Shown piece by piece: positions 30,332 to 40,109 of a stretch of 64,000 bases of DNA. Made by a program: the position numbers and the translations under genes. Below the pieces are notes generated by a model, which saw only the letters and a list, made by a program, of their open reading frames with translations, was not told the origin of the DNA and ran no database searches. The DNA comes from Oceaniglobus ichthyenteri (GTDB lineage: Bacteria > Pseudomonadota > Alphaproteobacteria > Rhodobacterales > Rhodobacteraceae): NCBI RefSeq assembly GCF_003057885.1, contig NZ_QAGK01000006.1, positions 1 through 64,000 of the forward strand. The letters run 5' to 3'. Positions within the stretch are counted from its first letter, which is position 1. Every line of letters starts with the position of its first letter.

Positions 30332-32688
30332 CACATATCCTTTTTGGCCAATGGATCGCCCTCGGGCGTGTTGGGCGCGGGCTTTAACGCTTCGGGATTG
30401 CGCAGCCAGACATCACGTTGGGCGAATGGAATTTCGATTCCACCGGCGCTGAATTGGGCGGCAATTTCGTGATTCATATCGGATTTCACCGACATCATGA
30501 AATTGATATCCCGCAAAATGGCGCGAATTTCAAAATCAAGGCTATCGGCCCCGAAACCGACAAACAAGACCGAAGGCGGCGGATTCAGCACCACAAGCGG
30601 ATGCGCCTCGGCGATCTCTTTCAGGATCTGTTCTACCTGGCGGGTATCACTTCCGTAGGCCACGCCGACAGGCACAATTACCCGCCCCACCAGATTGCCA
30701 CGGGTCCAGTTGGTGACAGTGCCGCTGATGAAATCACCGTTGGGCACAATCACATCGGTGCGATCAAAGGTTTCGATCCGGGTTGAGCGCACGGAAATAT
30801 CGCGCACATATCCCATCTGCCCGCCCACCTCGACCCAGTCGCCTTCGGAAATCGGGCGTTCGATCAACAGGATGATGCCGCTGACAAAGTTGCTGACGAT
30901 GTTTTGCAAACCAAAACCGATGCCCACCGAAAGCGCCCCGGCAACAATCGCAAGCGATGACAGATCAATCCCCGCGGCGGTAATTGCGAACACCATCGCC
31001 AGAAACAGGCCAACATATCCAACCCCCGCAACAATCGCGTTGCGCCCGCCGGTATCGATATGGGTCTTGGGCAAAACCGAAATCCGCAAGGTACCCTGCA
31101 ACAGCCGCGTCAGACCATAGCCAAGGGCAAAGATCACCGCGAAGGTCAGGAAATCACTGGGCGAAATCCGCGTTTCACCAAAGCTGAACCCTTCGCGAAA
31201 CCGCGCCCAAAGTTCCCACAGATCGGTCAGCCGTGCGCCCCAGATCAGCGCAAACATCGGCAAGGCGACCAGGGCCAGAACAAAGGCGATCAAAACCGGG
31301 GTCAACGCCTCGGACGACTCTGCCTCGCTGCGCCCGGTGAACAGGGCGTAAAAATCACGCACCGTAGAGCGCAGCACCAGCAACAGCGCCAAAAGCGCCA
31401 GTGAAAGGATCGACGGAAAGACCAGCATCGTTCCGGCGGTCAGAAATCCGACCGCGCCCAGAACCGGGCCCAAAATGCCCACCCCGATAGCCGCGCGGCC
31501 TGTCAGATGCATCAGACGGCCCAGATTTGATACCGTGCTATCGGCACCCTCTCCGTCCAGCGGAAAATGGGTGCGGGCCAATAGTTGACCAAGACGCGCC
31601 AACATCAACCCACCGATCAGCAACAGCGGAAAACCCAGAACAGCCAGGGTGCCATCATCGTACCGGTCAAATTCGCTAAGTCGGTCCAGCATCATGGCGA
31701 CACAAAGCAACAGGCCAAAGACGGCGGTGTAATACCGCCCCTCGGCGCGCCGCTCGGACGGCATGGGAATGGGGTGCTGAATATCTTCGCGGCGTGGAAA
31801 AACCCGCCCGCCCAGCCAGATCGCACCAAAGGTAAGCAGCCCCAGTTGCGGCAATGCCCCAGCAATGATCTGACCGCGCAAGCCCAGACTGCCGCTTAGA
31901 TAGGCCGCTTCGCGAAAGGCAAGAATGCCCAGCACCGGCACGATCACCTGACTGAGCGATACGATAAATCCGATGGCCGGGTTGCTGGGGCTGTGGCCGC
32001 CGCGGTGCAACCTTTGGGTCAACCGCTCCATCCACGACCGGCCCCGCAGGATCAGGATCATCGCAACCACAAGATAAAAAAGAATGCGCGGCAGGCTTTC
32101 GCGCCACGGCGCGGTTGCGCCTGATACATCCAGGCCATCAATGATTTCGGCGTGCAGTTGATCAAAACTGCGGCCCAATTCGGAAAGCGCCGGGCCCCAC
32201 AACGCCGGATTGAGCGGCGACGGGCCAAGGCGAAGCACCTCTTCGGTCTGACGTTCTCGCAGTTTTCCATCAATTTCGCGGATCAACCCATCGGCGCGGT
32301 TGTATGCCTCTTCGGCGCTTAATTGGGGCGCGCGCAGGCGGGTAAGTTGCTCTGCCAATTCGGCCCGCCGTTGGGCCAATGCGGGTTCTTCGGGCGGATC
32401 ACTGTCGGTGGGTGCCGGGCCAAGTGCGGCGATTTGCGCCAGCAGCGTGTTGATGCGTGTCTGATTTCCACCTTGGGCCGCAAGAAACTGTTCGCGAAAC
32501 TGCACCAACTCACTGCGCAGTTGTTCCATCGCACGGTCCGAAGCGCGATCAGCCTCTAACGTGGCTTCGGCGCGCCCCGCCACCCCTTCCCATTCGGCAA
32601 GGTCGGTCGTGGTTTGCGCCAAAGTCGCACATGCCAGCAGCAGCCACAGCGCCAGCGCCCCAAGCACCGCCCGCAAGGGCAGGATCAT
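30331..32688 (-). CDS. DUF3772-type mechanosensitive ion channel (MscS superfamily)
   Basis: A 785-residue inner-membrane channel. It has a signal peptide (residues 1-24, ending TLAQ), a periplasmic coiled-coil DUF3772 domain (about 25-180; SELVQFREQFLAAQ, RRAELAEQLTRLRAP), about eleven membrane helices, then the MscS pore helix SLAIVAGALSVGIGFGLQN. The beta domain follows (IIERPISEGDWVEVGG-like, VRSTRIETFDRTDVIVPNG) and a cytoplasmic C-terminus. It opens on membrane tension to release solutes after hypo-osmotic shock. It overlaps cysK by 4 nt upstream and alaX downstream. Confidence 0.92.
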   Translation of the reverse strand: MILPLRAVLGALALWLLLACATLAQTTTDLAEWEGVAGRAEATLEADRASDRAMEQLRSELVQFREQFLAAQGGNQTRINTLLAQIAALGPAPTDSDPPEEPALAQRRAELAEQLTRLRAPQLSAEEAYNRADGLIREIDGKLRERQTEEVLRLGPSPLNPALWGPALSELGRSFDQLHAEIIDGLDVSGATAPWRESLPRILFYLVVAMILILRGRSWMERLTQRLHRGGHSPSNPAIGFIVSLSQVIVPVLGILAFREAAYLSGSLGLRGQIIAGALPQLGLLTFGAIWLGGRVFPRREDIQHPIPMPSERRAEGRYYTAVFGLLLCVAMMLDRLSEFDRYDDGTLAVLGFPLLLIGGLMLARLGQLLARTHFPLDGEGADSTVSNLGRLMHLTGRAAIGVGILGPVLGAVGFLTAGTMLVFPSILSLALLALLLVLRSTVRDFYALFTGRSEAESSEALTPVLIAFVLALVALPMFALIWGARLTDLWELWARFREGFSFGETRISPSDFLTFAVIFALGYGLTRLLQGTLRISVLPKTHIDTGGRNAIVAGVGYVGLFLAMVFAITAAGIDLSSLAIVAGALSVGIGFGLQNIVSNFVSGIILLIERPISEGDWVEVGGQMGYVRDISVRSTRIETFDRTDVIVPNGDFISGTVTNWTRGNLVGRVIVPVGVAYGSDTRQVEQILKEIAEAHPLVVLNPPPSVLFVGFGADSLDFEIRAILRDINFMMSVKSDMNHEIAAQFSAGGIEIPFAQRDVWLRNPEALKPAPNTPEGDPLAKKDM

Positions 32689-33710
32689 TCCTGAAATACC
32701 GCCGGCAGTGTGCGCCCACCTTCCTCAAGCCAGGCAGGAACAGGCAGGTTTTTTTCACGCAGGAACACAGGGTTATACAGTTTTGATTGATACCGCGTGC
32801 CGTAATCGCACAGGATGGTGACGATGGTGTGGCCCGGCCCCATTTCGCGCGCCATGGCGATGGCCCCGGCCACGTTTACGCCCGATGATCCGCCCAAACA
32901 CAGCCCCTCATCGGCAAGCAGATCAAACACCACCGGCAGGGCTTCGGCGTCTGGAATCCGGTATGCCATATCGGGGGTGAACCCTTCCAGATTGGCAGTG
33001 ATCCGGCCTTGGCCGATGCCTTCGGAGATCGAATTGCCGGGGTTTTCGCGCCCGGTATACAATTTCAGCAGGCCCGCGCCTTCGGGATCGGCCAGGCCGA
33101 TTTTCACGCCTTTGGGCTGCAATGCCTCGGCCACGCCGGCCAGGGTGCCGCCCGACCCGCAGGCACAGATGAACCCATCAACCTTGCCATTGGTTTGCTC
33201 CCAAATCTCGGGGCCGGTGGTTTCGACATGGGCCTGACGGTTGGCGGTGTTGTCAAACTGATTGGCCCAGATCGCCCCGTTGGGTTCGGATTTATTCAAC
33301 GCTTCGGCCAGGCGACCGGAATATTTCACATAGTTGTTGGGGTTTTTATACGGCACTGCAGGCACCTGCACCAATTCGGCCCCCGCGAGGCGCAGCATGT
33401 CTTTTTTCTCTTGGCTTTGGGTTTCGGGAATCACGATCACGGTGCGAAATCCCATTGATGCGCCCACCAGCGCCAGGCCGATTCCGGTATTGCCGGCGGT
33501 GCCTTCGACAATGGTGCCGCCCGGGCGCAAATCGCCCCGCGCAACGGCGGCGCGGATCATATACAGCGCGGCGCGGTCTTTCACCGACTGACCGGGGTTC
33601 ATAAATTCGGCCTTGCCCAAAATCTCGCATCCGGTCGCTTTGGATGGGCCGTTAAGCCGGATCAAAGGGGTGTTGCCAATGGCGGCGGAGAGATCAGGGT
33701 GGATGGTCAT
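32685..33710 (-). CDS. cysK: Cysteine synthase A
   Basis: A 341-residue PLP enzyme that makes cysteine from O-acetylserine and sulfide. Visible: IGNTPLIRL, the PLP lysine in NPGQSVKDRAALYMI, substrate loop EGTAGNTGIGLAL, the phosphate loop CGSGGTLAG, and the late GGSSGVN. It lies downstream of trgB and trgA; in Rhodobacter sphaeroides the trgAB genes and cysK lie together and all contribute to tellurite resistance, so sulfur flux may link them. The stop overlaps the MscS gene by 4 nt. Confidence 0.93.
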   Translation of the reverse strand: MTIHPDLSAAIGNTPLIRLNGPSKATGCEILGKAEFMNPGQSVKDRAALYMIRAAVARGDLRPGGTIVEGTAGNTGIGLALVGASMGFRTVIVIPETQSQEKKDMLRLAGAELVQVPAVPYKNPNNYVKYSGRLAEALNKSEPNGAIWANQFDNTANRQAHVETTGPEIWEQTNGKVDGFICACGSGGTLAGVAEALQPKGVKIGLADPEGAGLLKLYTGRENPGNSISEGIGQGRITANLEGFTPDMAYRIPDAEALPVVFDLLADEGLCLGGSSGVNVAGAIAMAREMGPGHTIVTILCDYGTRYQSKLYNPVFLREKNLPVPAWLEEGGRTLPAVFQE

Positions 33711-33761
33711 GGCGGCTCCTGGGCTGGGTTCGATCCTATCTAATCCCGCCCCGCCGCGAAC

Positions 33762-34880
33762 TCAAGCAAACGGCGTGGGCCGCCCCCGTTCGCGAAACAA
33801 CCAAAAGATGCTGAACAACAGCGGTGTGTTTTCAATTTCGCCCCGATCCGCCAAGGCCAAAAGATCGTCAAACCCCATGATATGGGTGCGAATATCTTCG
33901 TGTTCGGTGTCCAACCCCCCTTCCCCCTGGGTCAGATCCGGCAGATCGCACAGGCCGATGAAACTGTATAAATATTCCGTGACGGCCGCCGGGCTGGGAT
34001 AATGCCCGGCCAATTTGATCAGCCGATGCAGGGTCAACCCTGCCTCTTCCTCGGTCTCGCGGCGCGCCGCCTGATCCGGGGTTTCGCCCGGATCAATCCG
34101 GCCTGCCACGGGTTCCAGGCTCCAAGGCACCGGATCACCGCGCAGGAAAATCCCAAAGCGGAATTGTTCCACCAACAAAACCCGGTCGCGCACCGGATCA
34201 TAGGGCAAAACCGTCACCGCGTCGCCCATCAGGAACCCGCCCCGATTCATCTGGCCACTTGTGCTGCCGTCAAACCGGGTATGGGTCAGATCATATTCGC
34301 CCACGGCAAAGTAATTGACATAGGGGGTCGCCGCCCTGACCACGTTTATATCGCGGCGATCCAGCGATGGATCATGCCAGGACAGGTGCGGTTTGGTGGC
34401 AACAGCGCGCAGCGATGCTTCGGCGCGGTAGCGAATGGTATTCATCCGCGTGCGCAACTGTGCACCAGACATTTTACCGAAATATGTCATCGCCTCTGTC
34501 GCGGCGCGCCGCGTCATTGCCCCCCGGCGCGCGGTCCACTTGGCCAAATCCCACGCCTCATCGGCGGGCTGTACCAAGGTCGCGGGCAGGTAAACCATCG
34601 CCGACTGGCGCGCGCCATTTACTGTGACTTCGACCGTATCGGTGATGTGATCAACACCCTGCTGATAAAAACTCAACCGCGCTAGCGCATCCTCTGGGAT
34701 GTCGCGCAACAACAGGCCCACCGCGCCCTCACCCGGCCCCAATACCGGATAATCGCCGGTTTCGGCGCGCCAAACGCCATGACCGGGCAATTCACCCGGC
34801 TCCCCGTGCAGATCGCACCCTGCCACCAATTGGCGCAACTCACTGTCGCGCAGTGTTCCGAAAACAAACAGGTCTGTCAT
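33762..34880 (-). CDS. trgB: TrgB-like GGCT / NUDIX ADP-ribose pyrophosphatase fusion
   Basis: A 372-residue two-domain protein. Residues 1-130 are a gamma-glutamylcyclotransferase-like fold (LFVFGTLRDSELRQLVAG, then DALARLSFYQQG). Residues about 175-372 are an ADP-ribose pyrophosphatase with NUDIX box GRIDPGETPDQAARRETEEE and following AG. It matches TrgB of Rhodobacter, named for tellurium resistance, though the enzyme probably hydrolyses ADP-ribose or similar nucleotide sugars. It sits 3 nt after trgA and 51 nt before cysK, an arrangement known from that genus. Confidence 0.88.
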   Translation of the reverse strand: MTDLFVFGTLRDSELRQLVAGCDLHGEPGELPGHGVWRAETGDYPVLGPGEGAVGLLLRDIPEDALARLSFYQQGVDHITDTVEVTVNGARQSAMVYLPATLVQPADEAWDLAKWTARRGAMTRRAATEAMTYFGKMSGAQLRTRMNTIRYRAEASLRAVATKPHLSWHDPSLDRRDINVVRAATPYVNYFAVGEYDLTHTRFDGSTSGQMNRGGFLMGDAVTVLPYDPVRDRVLLVEQFRFGIFLRGDPVPWSLEPVAGRIDPGETPDQAARRETEEEAGLTLHRLIKLAGHYPSPAAVTEYLYSFIGLCDLPDLTQGEGGLDTEHEDIRTHIMGFDDLLALADRGEIENTPLLFSIFWLFRERGRPTPFA

Positions 34881-34883
34881 GGG

Positions 34884-35342
34884 TTACTCCGCCGGGCGGC
34901 TGTTTTTCTGGCCGACCCATTCCACCACCGCACTGCAGAACACAGTGCCGATACCAAGAGCGGGCAGCACGTTATTGCCAACCAGATAGCTGGAAAAATC
35001 GACCATCAGGCGCACCATTTCTTCCAACGCCTTGGTCGGATCATCGTAATACAGATCAAGCGCGCGTTCTATCATTTCAATAAATGCCCACAAAAACAGG
35101 CACCAGAACACAATCGCGACCGCCGCCGTGATGCCATAGGCAATGCCAAAGGCGTATCCTTCGCCCGCGCGCCGCCCGACCACACGCCAGCCCAGTAAAA
35201 ACCCGATCGCCGCGTTGCCCAAACCAAAACTTATCGGCGTGTTTTGCCCAAACGGGATGTTGGGAATGACCAACCCCGAGATAAAAAACGCCAACGCCGC
35301 AAACAGAAGTCCGGCGATCAATTTGGCGGCGGTGGGATACAT
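34884..35342 (-). CDS. trgA: TrgA family membrane protein (tellurium resistance)
   Basis: A 152-residue integral membrane protein with about four helices: LIAGLLFAALAFFISGLVI, FGLGNAAIGFLLGWRVVG, YGITAAVAIVFWCLFLWAFI and VGNNVLPALGIGTVFCSAVV. The basic RRAGEGY loop between helices 2 and 3 is typical of TrgA. The family is named from a tellurite-resistance locus in Rhodobacter sphaeroides; its molecular role is unknown. It is the first gene of trgA-trgB-cysK here, 4 nt after the end of the fatty-acid synthase gene. Confidence 0.9.
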   Translation of the reverse strand: MYPTAAKLIAGLLFAALAFFISGLVIPNIPFGQNTPISFGLGNAAIGFLLGWRVVGRRAGEGYAFGIAYGITAAVAIVFWCLFLWAFIEMIERALDLYYDDPTKALEEMVRLMVDFSSYLVGNNVLPALGIGTVFCSAVVEWVGQKNSRPAE

Positions 35343-35346
35343 GGGG

Positions 35347-36561
35347 TCAGGCGGGCCTTGAGATGGTGATTTGTGTCACGTCGCAGTTTCCGCTGTGAAA
35401 CGCCGCAGCGCAAGAGATGAGGTAAAAATTCCACATTCTGCGAAACCTGTCATCAAACCCCAAGGCACGCACATCGTCCCATCGTTCGTTGAAGGCCACA
35501 TGCCAGCGGCGCAACGTCTGGCTGTAACTTTCGCCAAATTCGACCGATTTCTGCACCACCAAACCGGCTTTTTCCACCTCGGCGCGCAGCACTTTGGGGG
35601 CGGGCAACATGCCGCCGGGGAAGATATATTTTTGAATGAAATCAACTGTGTTACGGTATACATCCCACCGGTCATCCATCACGGTGATAATTTGCAATGT
35701 GGCCTGTGCGCCGGGCTTCAGACGTTCGCGCACCGTTTTGAAATAGGTGGGCCAGTATTTTTCGCCGACAGCCTCGAACATTTCGATGCTGGCGATGCCG
35801 TCATATGTGCCTTTTTCGTCGCGGTAATCCTGTAACTTGATGCGGACCAGATCAGATAGCCCTGCCTTTTCAATCCGATCCACGGCAAATTTATGCTGTT
35901 CCTTGCTGATCGTCAGGCATGTTACCTTCAGCCCGCGCTGTGCCGCGGCATATTCGGCAAACCCGCCCCAACCACAGCCGATTTCCAACACATGATCCCC
36001 CGGTTTCACACCCATCTGATCGACCATGCTGGCGTATTTTGCGGTTTGCGCGGTTTCCAGGCTTTCCTGTCCGGTGGCGAACAGCGCACTGGAATAGGTC
36101 ATGGTATCATCCAACCACAATCCATAAAAATCGTTACCCAAATCATAATGGGCCGAGATATTTTTGCGCGCCTGGCCCCGTGAATTGCCCATCAACCAGA
36201 ACCGAGCCCGTTCAAACAGGCGCACCATGCCCATGCCCGGGAAACTGTCGTAAACATCCCAGTTGTCAGCATTGCACAGATCAAGAAACGCCTGAAGATC
36301 GGGCGTTGTCCACTGTTCGTCAAGATATGCGTCGCAAAACCCCAGATCGCCTTCGCGGATCAGCCGCGCAAACAGATCGTTGGAATGGACCCGCAATTCG
36401 GCGATTGGCCACGCGGTTTGTGTGCCGACCGCGCGAAACACCCGCCCATCGGGCAATACGAAATCCAACCGGCCGTTTCGCATTTCGCATGCCATTGCAA
36501 AAACCTGCGCAAAATAGCGCGGCAGGTTCTTTTCCCCGGCGACAGTTGTCAAAACACTCAT
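35347..36561 (-). CDS. Cyclopropane-fatty-acyl-phospholipid synthase family methyltransferase
   Basis: A 404-residue SAM-dependent enzyme. N-terminal domain (NGRLDFVLPDGRVFRAVGT), then ARKNISAHYDLGNDFYGLWL, the hallmark of the family, and DTMTYSSALF. SAM motif I is VLEIGCGWGGFAEYAA. IEMFEAVGEKYW carries the catalytic Glu region, and the late FIQKYIFPGGMLP is typical. It adds a methylene bridge to unsaturated phospholipid acyl chains, stiffening membranes under stress. The ATG at 36561 is preferred over an upstream in-frame start. It is followed 4 nt later by trgA. Confidence 0.92.
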   Translation of the reverse strand: MSVLTTVAGEKNLPRYFAQVFAMACEMRNGRLDFVLPDGRVFRAVGTQTAWPIAELRVHSNDLFARLIREGDLGFCDAYLDEQWTTPDLQAFLDLCNADNWDVYDSFPGMGMVRLFERARFWLMGNSRGQARKNISAHYDLGNDFYGLWLDDTMTYSSALFATGQESLETAQTAKYASMVDQMGVKPGDHVLEIGCGWGGFAEYAAAQRGLKVTCLTISKEQHKFAVDRIEKAGLSDLVRIKLQDYRDEKGTYDGIASIEMFEAVGEKYWPTYFKTVRERLKPGAQATLQIITVMDDRWDVYRNTVDFIQKYIFPGGMLPAPKVLRAEVEKAGLVVQKSVEFGESYSQTLRRWHVAFNERWDDVRALGFDDRFRRMWNFYLISCAAAFHSGNCDVTQITISRPA

Positions 36562-36685
36562 GAACACTCCGAAAATTTCCAAACAGGCCCCAGCCAAGGA
36601 TGCGCCTTTCGGGGCAAGCCTCTGCTTTTCTTTAGTAATATACGCGGTTCAATGGCAATTGGTTTTACATTACTTAACGGCACCT

Positions 36686-38107
36686 TCAAAAACTACGGTT
36701 TTCATATGCCGATAGTGCGCGCTTGCGCCCCTCGGCCACCTCTACCACGGGATCGGGGTATGCGTCGTGGGGCGTCATGCCCCATGTTTTCGGGATCGCA
36801 TCGAAATAAGCCAATGCATCATCATGGGGATTTTTGCGCCCCTCCGCGATCCAGCGATCAACATAGGCACGGTCACGGTCAAATTTGTCCAGTTGTGTCA
36901 CCGGGTTGAACACGCGGAAATACGGCGTTGCATCGGGGCCCGACCCGGCCGACCATTGCCAGCCCATGGCGTTGCTGGCCGGATCCCAATCGATCAGGCA
37001 ATCCTCGAACCACTTTTGCCCAATGCGCCAGTGACACATCAGATGTTTGGTCAGATACGACGCCACAATCATTCGCGCCCGGTTGTGCATATGGCCTGTC
37101 ACATACATTTCACGCTGGGCGGCATCGACAAACTCGATGCCCGTGCGCCCCTGTTTCCAGGCTTTGACCTCGGCGCGCCGCTCGTCCTCGTTCCAGGGAA
37201 AGGCATCCCATTCCTCACGCCAGTTGCCGGTGGTGATGCGGGGCGTGTGATACACCAAATGATAGGCAAATTCGCGCCACACCAGTTCTTTCAAAAACGT
37301 CTCGGCGCCGCTTTTGCCCGAATGCAGGGCGCGCATGCCCGCGTGCCAACAGGTGCGCGGCGAAATCTCTCCATAGGTCAGGTTTTCACTCAGCTTGCTG
37401 GTGCCATTGGCGGCCGGGCGATCACGCGCCGCCTGATAGCCATCAATGCCATCGCTGATGAAGGCGCCCAACCGCCCCTGTGCCGCCGCCTCACCGACGG
37501 AGGCAAACGGTTTGACGATGTCGCCGCCCCGCTGCATCGCCGCGCCCATCTGCCAATCGTCCAGATCGTCGGATTTCGGCCAGCTTTCGGGCGCCGGAAT
37601 TTTACCGGGTGCCGACACCGGGTCGCCCACCGTATCACCGCGCACCGATTTCCAGAATGGCGTGTAAACCTTGTAAAATCCGCCGGTTTTGGTTTCGACC
37701 GTCCAGGGCTCAAACATCACATGGCCCGCGAAACTGCGCGCCTCGATGTTGTCGTCCTTTAGCGCGGATTTCACTGCCGTATCGCGCGCCACACTTTCAG
37801 GATCATAAAGCCGCGTCCAATATACCGCCCCTGCCCCGGTATCGCGCACCAGATCGCGCAAAACATCCACCGCCTTGCCCCGGCGCAAAATCAGACGGCT
37901 GTTTGCGTCTTTCAAGACATTGGCAAAATGCGCCAGCGCCAGACCCAGCCGCCATTTCGGACAGGCACCATGGGTTTCCACCACCTCATCCAGAATCCAG
38001 ACGGGAATCACCGGCCGCCCTGTTTCAACCGCAGCCCGCAGTGCGGGGTGGTCCGACATCCGCAAATCCCGCCGCAGCCACATTATGATCGGAGTTTTCT
38101 CAGACAT
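36686..38107 (-). CDS. phr: Deoxyribodipyrimidine photolyase (FAD-dependent DNA repair)
   Basis: A 473-residue photolyase, MSEKTPIIMWLRRDLRMSDH. N-terminal alpha/beta antenna-binding domain (VIPVWILDEVVETHG), then FAD domain with SENLTYGEISPRTCWH, FLKELVWREFAYHL and the flavin-contacting region MGWQWSAGSGPDATPYFRVFNP. It uses blue light to split UV-made cyclobutane dimers, fitting a sunlit-water bacterium. The length and class-I motif set are standard. It ends 125 nt before the fatty-acid synthase gene, which may be co-transcribed. Confidence 0.94.
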   Translation of the reverse strand: MSEKTPIIMWLRRDLRMSDHPALRAAVETGRPVIPVWILDEVVETHGACPKWRLGLALAHFANVLKDANSRLILRRGKAVDVLRDLVRDTGAGAVYWTRLYDPESVARDTAVKSALKDDNIEARSFAGHVMFEPWTVETKTGGFYKVYTPFWKSVRGDTVGDPVSAPGKIPAPESWPKSDDLDDWQMGAAMQRGGDIVKPFASVGEAAAQGRLGAFISDGIDGYQAARDRPAANGTSKLSENLTYGEISPRTCWHAGMRALHSGKSGAETFLKELVWREFAYHLVYHTPRITTGNWREEWDAFPWNEDERRAEVKAWKQGRTGIEFVDAAQREMYVTGHMHNRARMIVASYLTKHLMCHWRIGQKWFEDCLIDWDPASNAMGWQWSAGSGPDATPYFRVFNPVTQLDKFDRDRAYVDRWIAEGRKNPHDDALAYFDAIPKTWGMTPHDAYPDPVVEVAEGRKRALSAYENRSF

Positions 38108-38248
38108 CGCCCCACCCGGTAAAGCACCGGTCAACCCGGCCATTATATCGGATCTAGCACTCTAACCTGCCGGTCAACCTTTGCTGTCAATTGCCAGAAT
38201 AAAACCTTTTCGCAATTTGTAAGAGTCTTTTTCGCACCCGCCATGAAA

Positions 38249-38276
38249 AACGGCGCCCTGCAAACAGAGCGCCGTT
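38249..38276. terminator. Bidirectional hairpin between BCCT and photolyase genes
   Basis: AACGGCGC (38249-38256) pairs with GCGCCGTT (38269-38276) around a 12-nt loop. It is flanked by A-runs and T-runs on both sides (TTTTTC on the minus strand). It ends the BCCT gene, 20 nt beyond its stop. Confidence 0.8.
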
Positions 38277-38296
38277 CAAAAAATATTGGGCCAAGG

Positions 38297-39937
38297 TTAC
38301 ATTTTCGCCCGTTCAGATATCAACCCTTTCCAGATGCAAAAGGTCATCGCCAGCAGAACCAAGGAAAACAAAAGCCCGGTGGATATCACCATGGATTGCA
38401 GCGCGGCAAGCCCACCGCCAATCAACAGGGCGATGGCAACCGCACCCTCAAATATACACCAGAACACCCGCTGTGGCATCGGCGCGTCAACCTTGCCGCC
38501 CGCCGTGATCGTGTCAATCACCAACGATCCGGAATCCGACGAGGTGACAAAGAACACGATCACCAACATGATCCCGATGAACGATGTGATCGAGGCCAGC
38601 GGCAACTGATCCAGCATCTTGAACAGCTGCAAAGGCAGATCGGCATCTTGCGCTCCGGTGTATCCGGTGGTCAGAACCTGATTGATCGCAGTGCCGCCAA
38701 AAATCGACATCCACAAAACGCAGACCATTGATGGGATCAGCAGCACACAGATGATGAATTCCCGCACGGTGCGGCCCCGCGATACCCGCGCGATAAACAT
38801 GCCCACAAAGGGTGACCAACTGATCCACCACGCCCAGTAAAACGCCGTCCACCCTTGGGAGAAATTGGTGTCTTCGCGCCCGAACGGATTGGCCAGGGCC
38901 GGAAAGTATTCGGCATAGGCAACCAGACTGTCAAAAAAGAACGTGATCAGGAATACGGTAGGCCCGACAATCAGCGTGAATAGCGCCAAAAGCCCGGCAA
39001 GGCCCATGTTCACCTCGCTGAGGATTTTCACACCACCATCCAGGCCGCGCACCACCGAAATCAACGCCACAGCGGTGATTGCCGTGATCAGGACCACTTC
39101 GGTCGTGTTGCCGATCGGGATTCCGAACAGGTCATTCAACCCGGCATTTGCCTGTGTCGCGCCAAACCCCAGTGATGTGGCCAGCCCGAACAGCGTCGCA
39201 AACACCGCAATGATATCAATCAGATGGCCCCACCAACCCCATACGCGCTCGCCCAGAATGGGGTAAAACGCGCTTCGGATGGTCAGGGGCAAACCCTTGT
39301 TATAAGTGAACAGCGCCAGCGCCAAAGCCACGGTTGCATAGATCGCCCAAGGGTGCAGCCCCCAGTGAAAGATCGTCGCCGCCATGCCCAGACGCACGGC
39401 CTCCGCCTCATTTCCGCCGGCACCTCCCAAGGGCGCCCAATCGGTGCGCATCCCAGCTTCGCCAGCGGTTCCGCCCAGCGAAGTTGAGAAATGCGATAAA
39501 GGTTCGGACACGCCATAAAACATCAGGCCGATGCCCATGCCGGCGGCAAACAACATCGCAAACCAGCCAACATAGGTATAATCAGGCGTCGCTTCAGACC
39601 CGCCCAACCGCACCGATCCATAGGGCGTGACGATCAACACAAGTGTGGACAGCAGAATAATGTCGGCCGACCCCAACAAAAACCAGTCAAAGTTTTTCGT
39701 TGTGAAATTGAACATCGCCGTAAAGATCGAATTGGCCTGTTCGGGCAAGGCGATGGTATAAAATACAAAGGCGATGATCGACAAGGCGGCGATCATGAAC
39801 ACCGGATTATGAATATCAAAGCCGATCGTCCCCAACCGGCCTTCGATATTGTCATCGCCAATTTCGTGTTCGGTTTCGATGATGGCCGTGTGGCCCTCGG
39901 GATCGGGTATCCCATGCGTCGAGGTGGTTTCTACCAC
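38297..39937 (-). CDS. BCCT family betaine/choline/DMSP-type transporter
   Basis: A 546-residue, twelve-helix transporter. It has the BCCT signature region with Trp-rich helix WTAFYWAWWISWSPFVGMFIA, GMGIGLMFYGVSEPL and ATIFHWGLHPWAIYA. It imports compatible solutes such as glycine betaine, carnitine or dimethylsulfoniopropionate with sodium or protons. I chose the GTG at 39937, which follows GGGGGA; an ATG at 40015 would add 26 unlikely residues. It neighbours acuI, whose enzyme works in DMSP breakdown, so DMSP uptake is a reasonable but unproven guess. Confidence 0.9.
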   Translation of the reverse strand: MVETTSTHGIPDPEGHTAIIETEHEIGDDNIEGRLGTIGFDIHNPVFMIAALSIIAFVFYTIALPEQANSIFTAMFNFTTKNFDWFLLGSADIILLSTLVLIVTPYGSVRLGGSEATPDYTYVGWFAMLFAAGMGIGLMFYGVSEPLSHFSTSLGGTAGEAGMRTDWAPLGGAGGNEAEAVRLGMAATIFHWGLHPWAIYATVALALALFTYNKGLPLTIRSAFYPILGERVWGWWGHLIDIIAVFATLFGLATSLGFGATQANAGLNDLFGIPIGNTTEVVLITAITAVALISVVRGLDGGVKILSEVNMGLAGLLALFTLIVGPTVFLITFFFDSLVAYAEYFPALANPFGREDTNFSQGWTAFYWAWWISWSPFVGMFIARVSRGRTVREFIICVLLIPSMVCVLWMSIFGGTAINQVLTTGYTGAQDADLPLQLFKMLDQLPLASITSFIGIMLVIVFFVTSSDSGSLVIDTITAGGKVDAPMPQRVFWCIFEGAVAIALLIGGGLAALQSMVISTGLLFSLVLLAMTFCIWKGLISERAKM

Positions 39938-40109
39938 GGTGCGTCCCCCATGTTTGGTTTGTCCCCAGTCCTGATTTCGGGGCGGCGCCGCGCACCCCCC
40001 AAACCTGTTGGGCATTCCCGGATCACACCGCCCCGCCTGCGATACATATATGATGGGTTTACGCTAACAGGGCGCGTGGCGGTTGTCACCCGCCCTGTCT
40101 GGGTATCGC

